In this document: positions 21,365 to 24,142 of the stretch, piece by piece | Numbering within the stretch: the first letter of the stretch is position 1 | How the letters are laid out: each line of letters starts with the position of its first letter | Source: Micavibrio sp. UBA5703 | GTDB lineage: Bacteria; Pseudomonadota; Alphaproteobacteria; Micavibrionales; Micavibrionaceae | Length of the DNA: 24,142 nucleotides | Assembly (NCBI GenBank): GCA_002420015.1 | Contig: DIHF01000044.1 | Span: 1 to 24,142 of the forward strand | Reading direction: 5' to 3' | Notes under the pieces: generated by a model | What the model saw: the letters and a program-made list of their open reading frames with translations, nothing else | Database searches by the model: none | Told to the model about the DNA's origin: nothing | Program-made: the position numbers and the translations under genes

Positions 21365-21371
21365 GTTTTTA

Positions 21372-21547
21372 ACCACAGAGATCACAGAGAAGACACAGAG
21401 GACACAGTGAATCTGAAGAACGCTGCGCCGTCAGGCGCAACAATCAAGAGTATTTGTTTTTTTCAGTATGTTTGTTGTTGCGCTTCGCGCATACACAGAG
21501 GAAATATCTCTCTGTGAACACTGTGTTTCCTCTGTGTTCTCTGTGGT
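21372..21547 (-). repeat. MITE-like element, copy 2 (right of hydrolase, inverted)
   Basis: Read on the minus strand it matches 20690-20863. The outer ACCACAGAGAACACAGAGG is shared, GCGCGAAGC and GCGCCTGACGGCGC are in the same order, and the last 37 nt (CTGTGTCC to CTCTGTGGTT) are identical by eye. Differences are scattered in the centre. Confidence 0.85.
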
Positions 21548-21570
21548 TCAAATGAAAAGGAGAAGGAGAG

Positions 21571-22086
21571 ATGGTTTCAGCATTACTTTCAAAAATCGGA
21601 TTGCCCGTATTGGTCAACGTGGTGGCGGAGGCGCTGGGCAGCGTCGACACGCCGGTGACGAAGGGCGCGGCGAAAGCTTTGCGCGAGGTGGACGAGGCGA
21701 TCAAACGCGGCCAGATCACCCCGGAGCAGATGCAGGAGGCCAACCGCCACGCGGAAAAGATGAGCGAGATGGAACTGGCCGAGCGCGCCGCGAATATCGG
21801 GGAGATCAACAAATCCCTGCGCGCCGAGATTGCCTCGGAAGACAAATTCGTGCGGCGCATGCGCCCGACCTTTGGATATTTGATGGCGTTCACCTGGGCG
21901 GCGCAGATGATGGGGATCGCATATGTGATCGTGTTCGATACCGCCCGCGCGGGCGCAGTGCTGAACGCGATGAGTTCTTTGAGCGCGATATGGGCCGTGG
22001 GCCTGTCGGTGCTCGGCATCTATGTCTACAAACGCAGCGAGGATAAACGGTTGCAGAACGGCGAAAGGATTTACTGGAACCAGTAG
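21571..22086 (+). CDS. GTA-type 3TM holin
   Basis: This 171-residue protein matches the holin family described as 3TM for gene-transfer release. The N-terminal half is amphipathic and charged (VTKGAAKALREVDEAIKRGQITPEQ, MELAERAANIGEINKSLRAE). It is followed by FVRRMRPTFGYLMAFTWAAQ and hydrophobic helices (about residues 102-122 and 134-153), then a charged tail ending RIYWNQ. Holins of this type open the inner membrane so endolysin reaches the wall; the Rhodobacter capsulatus GTA uses a relative, though the family is also common in ordinary prophages. AAAAGGAG lies 8 nt before ATG 21571. It is the last island gene. Confidence 0.88.
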   Translation: MVSALLSKIGLPVLVNVVAEALGSVDTPVTKGAAKALREVDEAIKRGQITPEQMQEANRHAEKMSEMELAERAANIGEINKSLRAEIASEDKFVRRMRPTFGYLMAFTWAAQMMGIAYVIVFDTARAGAVLNAMSSLSAIWAVGLSVLGIYVYKRSEDKRLQNGERIYWNQ

Positions 22087-22103
22087 CGCAGGGGAAGGTG
22101 TTT

Positions 22104-22227
22104 TAACCACGAATGAACATGAATAAACGCGGATAAGATTTTCGATTGAATCAATCTGCGTTCATCAGTGTGAATCTATGGTTAAAAAGATGAGATCCTT
22201 CAGGGCTTTCAGCCCTTCAGGATGACA
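22104..22227. repeat. repeat pair at right edge of island
   Basis: TTAACCACGAATGAACATGAATAAACGCGG pairs imperfectly with CTGCGTTCATCAGTGTGAATCTATGGTTAA (about 22104-22185); the two arms are given here only as their 5' to 3' outline. A fourth ATCCT-AGGGC hairpin copy follows at 22192-22227. No attachment-site duplication with the left edge was recognised. Confidence 0.8.
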
Positions 22228-22268
22228 ATGGGGTTGCTCAATCGGCGACATGATATATAGTGTTTCCC

Positions 22269-23528
22269 ATGACAGGGTCGTTTATCAAAATGTGCAGGAA
22301 AATCCTTAATCCCGAGGGGATTGCGCATGACATCGCCGATGCGGCGCGGAACTTTCTGCGGCTGGAGGCGGCGGGGGGCATTTTGCTCGGGCTGGCCGCG
22401 GTTGTCGCCATCATCATCGCCAACAGCCCGCTTTTTCCGTTTTACGATTATGTTCTGAACGGCATCAAGTTTCATATCGGCTTCGACGACGCGCAGAGGA
22501 GTTTCGATTTCGAACTGAAAAAGTCGTTGCTGCACTGGATCAATGACGGGTTCATGACGATTTTCTTTTTGCTCGTCGGTCTTGAGATCAAGCGTGAGAT
22601 CGTCAGCGGCGAATTGTCGAGCCGCGACCGCGCCTTGCTGCCGCTGCTGGCCGCAATCGGCGGGATGGTTGTTCCCATGGGCATTTACTGGCTGGTCAAC
22701 AAGGGAAGCCCGGAAACGATGGGCGGCTGGGCGATTCCGGCGGCTACGGATATCGCTTTTGCGCTGGGGGTTCTCAGTTTGCTCGGCAGCCGCGTGCCGC
22801 TATCGATAAAGGTTCTTCTGACTGCGATTGCGGTGATCGACGATATCGGCGCTATTTTAATCATCGCCGTTTTCTATTCCCACGAGATCGCCGGCAATCC
22901 CCTGAGCATCGCGGCGGCGGCGATCGGGTTTTTGCTTTTTCTCAACGTCAGGAAAGTTTCTCACATTACGCCCTATCTTTTGGCCGGGTTCGTCCTGTGG
23001 GCGGCGGTTCTGGAATCCGGCCTGCACGCCACGCTGGCCGGGGTCATCACGGCGCTGTTTATTCCGGTGCGGGTTCTGAACAGCCGGGGGCATTCGCCCT
23101 GCGCGGAGCTGGAGCACGGGCTGCATCCTTATGTGGCGTTCGGCATTTTGCCGCTGTTTGCGTTCGCCAATGCGGGCGTGCCGTTCACGGGCATGGGCTG
23201 GCATTCGTTGGGCGAGCCGGTGACGCTCGGGGTTATTCTGGGGCTGGCGGTCGGCAAGCCGCTCGGCATTTTCTCGGTGATATGGCTGGCGGTCGTCACG
23301 GGAATTTCGCCAAAGCCCAAAGACGCGAACTGGCTGCACCTGTATGCCATGGCGGTTTTGTGCGGCATCGGTTTTACCATGTCGCTGTTCATCGGCGGGC
23401 TGGCCTTCGCCGGGCCGGAGATGCAGGCCCCCGTCAGGCTGGGCGTTCTGGGCGGTTCGGCGGTTTCCGCGCTGGCCGGGGCGGGGCTGCTTTATTTCTT
23501 TTCCGGGTCCAAAAAGCAGGCCGGGTAG
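22269..23528 (+). CDS. nhaA: Na+/H+ antiporter NhaA
   Basis: This protein of about 419 residues exports sodium in exchange for protons across the inner membrane, supporting pH and salt tolerance. Family signatures are FMTIFFLLVGLEIKRE, the GGWAIPAATDIAFALGVLSLLGSRVP block with the sensor and transport-core Asp, and AVIDDIGAILIIA with the paired Asp that bind the ions. About 11-12 hydrophobic segments fit the NhaA fold. ATG 22269 is chosen; a GTG at 22260 and ATG 22290 are alternatives, and no clear RBS decides. It is host DNA and marks the right border of the phage island. There is no sign of co-transcription with the holin. Confidence 0.95.
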   Translation: MTGSFIKMCRKILNPEGIAHDIADAARNFLRLEAAGGILLGLAAVVAIIIANSPLFPFYDYVLNGIKFHIGFDDAQRSFDFELKKSLLHWINDGFMTIFFLLVGLEIKREIVSGELSSRDRALLPLLAAIGGMVVPMGIYWLVNKGSPETMGGWAIPAATDIAFALGVLSLLGSRVPLSIKVLLTAIAVIDDIGAILIIAVFYSHEIAGNPLSIAAAAIGFLLFLNVRKVSHITPYLLAGFVLWAAVLESGLHATLAGVITALFIPVRVLNSRGHSPCAELEHGLHPYVAFGILPLFAFANAGVPFTGMGWHSLGEPVTLGVILGLAVGKPLGIFSVIWLAVVTGISPKPKDANWLHLYAMAVLCGIGFTMSLFIGGLAFAGPEMQAPVRLGVLGGSAVSALAGAGLLYFFSGSKKQAG

Positions 23529-23533
23529 TTTTT

Positions 23534-23706
23534 AACCGCGGAGGCGCAGAGGGCGCGGAGGTTTCTTTCGTCATTGCGAAGCCCGCAGGGCTGAAGCAAT
23601 CCACAAGCCGCAAGAAAAGGCTGGATTGCTTCGCTCCCGCTGGTCGCTCGCAATGACGAAATAAAACGGGAATAAAACGGGGACACAACCGCGGTATGCG
23701 TCCCCG
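23534..23706. repeat. repeat cluster after nhaA
   Basis: An ACCGCGGAGGCGCAGAGG half-unit is followed by a full compound palindrome (CGTCATTGCGAAGC to CGCAATGACG, 23569-23658) and a GGGGACAC...GCGTCCCC palindrome (about 23681-23705). The ORF reported over 23696-23950 is not coding. The remaining 23707-23803 shows nothing recognisable. Confidence 0.82.
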
Positions 23707-23803
23707 AATTTGTCAGGTAAAAGGTGATTATATAGTCACTTGCATTAGTAATCCGTCATCGCCTGAATTGCGGAGCAATTCTAGGGCGATCTACTCTTTC
23801 TGG

Positions 23804-23837
23804 ATTCCCCTAGGATTTTCTTTGAAAATCCGGGGAA
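23804..23837 (-). terminator. palindrome downstream of ankyrin gene
   Basis: ATTCCCC and GGATTTTC pair with GAAAATCC and GGGGAAT around a TTT loop, with a 2-nt bulge. It lies 44 nt after the ankyrin gene stop on the minus strand and may terminate it, though it also looks like another dispersed element (it is followed by GACGAAA). Confidence 0.45.
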
Positions 23838-23880
23838 TGACGAAAACGGGATATCGGATTCTTGACGCAAGCGACTATAG

Positions 23881-24141
23881 CTATGGCAGAGGGGGGTCGA
23901 GCTGTTCGCTTGAATCTACCATTCTTTTCCAAAAGTCCAATTCATGTTGAAGCTCGGGGGTAACCTTTGCACCGGCCTTGATTAGGGCAGTTGCGGCTCT
24001 AATAGAAAATCCGGTAGATTGTAACGGGGTATAGCCGTGTTTATCTAGTGCCTCAATATCTGCACCAGCGGCGATTAGTGCATTGATGACGGGTTCGGGG
24101 TCGTCGTTGCATTTGACAGCATAGTGCAGGGGCGTCTGGCC
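23881..24141 (-). CDS. ankyrin-repeat protein, C-terminal part (5' end outside window)
   Basis: On the minus strand the frame is open from the window edge to TAG (23883-23881), giving 86 residues. It begins GQTPLHYAVKCNDDPEPVIN, a textbook ankyrin unit (G-x-TPLH-A), followed by ALIAAGADIEALDKHGYTPLQ, so at least two repeats end inside the window. A short helical tail closes the protein (ELQHELDFWKRMVDSSEQ). Ankyrin repeats mediate protein binding; in bacteria they occur in periplasmic stress proteins and in effectors of host-associated species. No start or signal peptide can be seen, so location is unknown. Because no start codon falls in the window, simple ORF calling misses it. Confidence 0.85.
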   Translation of the reverse strand, partial: GQTPLHYAVKCNDDPEPVINALIAAGADIEALDKHGYTPLQSTGFSIRAATALIKAGAKVTPELQHELDFWKRMVDSSEQLDPPLP

Positions 24142-24142
24142 G

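Noticed and set aside
20690..21547. CRISPR-like arrays of CACAGAG units
   Set aside because: The units are 7-10 nt, imperfect, and arranged as inverted-repeat arms without regular spacers.
21468..22046. 192-codon ORF over the holin
   Set aside because: It starts inside the repeat and is a shifted-frame shadow of the holin gene, with Gly/Arg-rich composition.
23696..23950. 84-codon plus-strand ORF
   Set aside because: It spans a palindrome and runs antisense to the ankyrin gene end; it has no RBS.

Overview
The window reads as a chromosome segment of an alphaproteobacterium. The evidence is a DUF1476 gene (the F1-ATPase inhibitor zeta family, typical of this class) next to bolA, a CGFS glutaredoxin gene and purC, plus alphaproteobacterial-style NAD kinase, PyrE and NhaA. 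No rRNA, tRNA or CRISPR array was seen. No species can be named from sequence alone.

Layout. (1) 1-1625 is accessory DNA, AT-richer by eye: the 3' end of an IS1595-type transposase, small ORFs, a protein with a HEPN-like R-x4-H motif, and a phage-type small gene running into it antisense. (2) 1683-2109 is a cluster of dispersed intergenic repeats. (3) 2137-5677 is host housekeeping: a DUF1476-bolA-grxD operon (minus), purC (plus), then nadK and an unusual HTH-PyrE fusion overlapping by 4 nt (minus). (4) 5850-22086 is a compact, T7/podovirus-like morphogenesis and lysis island. In order it holds three small phage genes, portal, a Bbp19-like protein, scaffold, major capsid, a small head-associated protein, tail tubular A-like, tail tubular B-like, a gp14-like coiled-coil protein, tailspike, terminase large subunit, a membrane/coiled-coil protein, a SleB-type cell wall hydrolase and a GTA-type 3TM holin. 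(5) 22269-23528 is host nhaA. (6) 23529-24142 holds repeats and the 3' end of an ankyrin-repeat gene on the minus strand.

The island contains no integrase, excisionase, polymerase, primase, helicase or recognisable small terminase, and no T7 gp15/gp16-like ejection proteins. It is bounded on both sides by host genes. Many of its internal gaps carry the same palindromic repeats found around host genes. This points to a long-resident element reduced to particle-making and lysis genes: either a decaying prophage or a domesticated particle such as a podovirus-type gene transfer agent. The morphogenesis ORFs are full length, which argues against simple decay.

Three extra gene units sit between structural genes and look like morons: a PilZ-domain gene (minus), a small lipoprotein-like gene (minus), and a two-gene cassette with its own promoter and a strong terminator. 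A 17-bp sequence containing TGTC-TT-GACA occurs twice: in the divergent HTH-pyrE/island intergenic region, and at the promoter ahead of the capsid gene. There the predicted transcript runs straight into a terminator-like hairpin. The HTH domain fused to PyrE could be the regulator reading this site. That link is inference, but it is the most testable new idea in the window.
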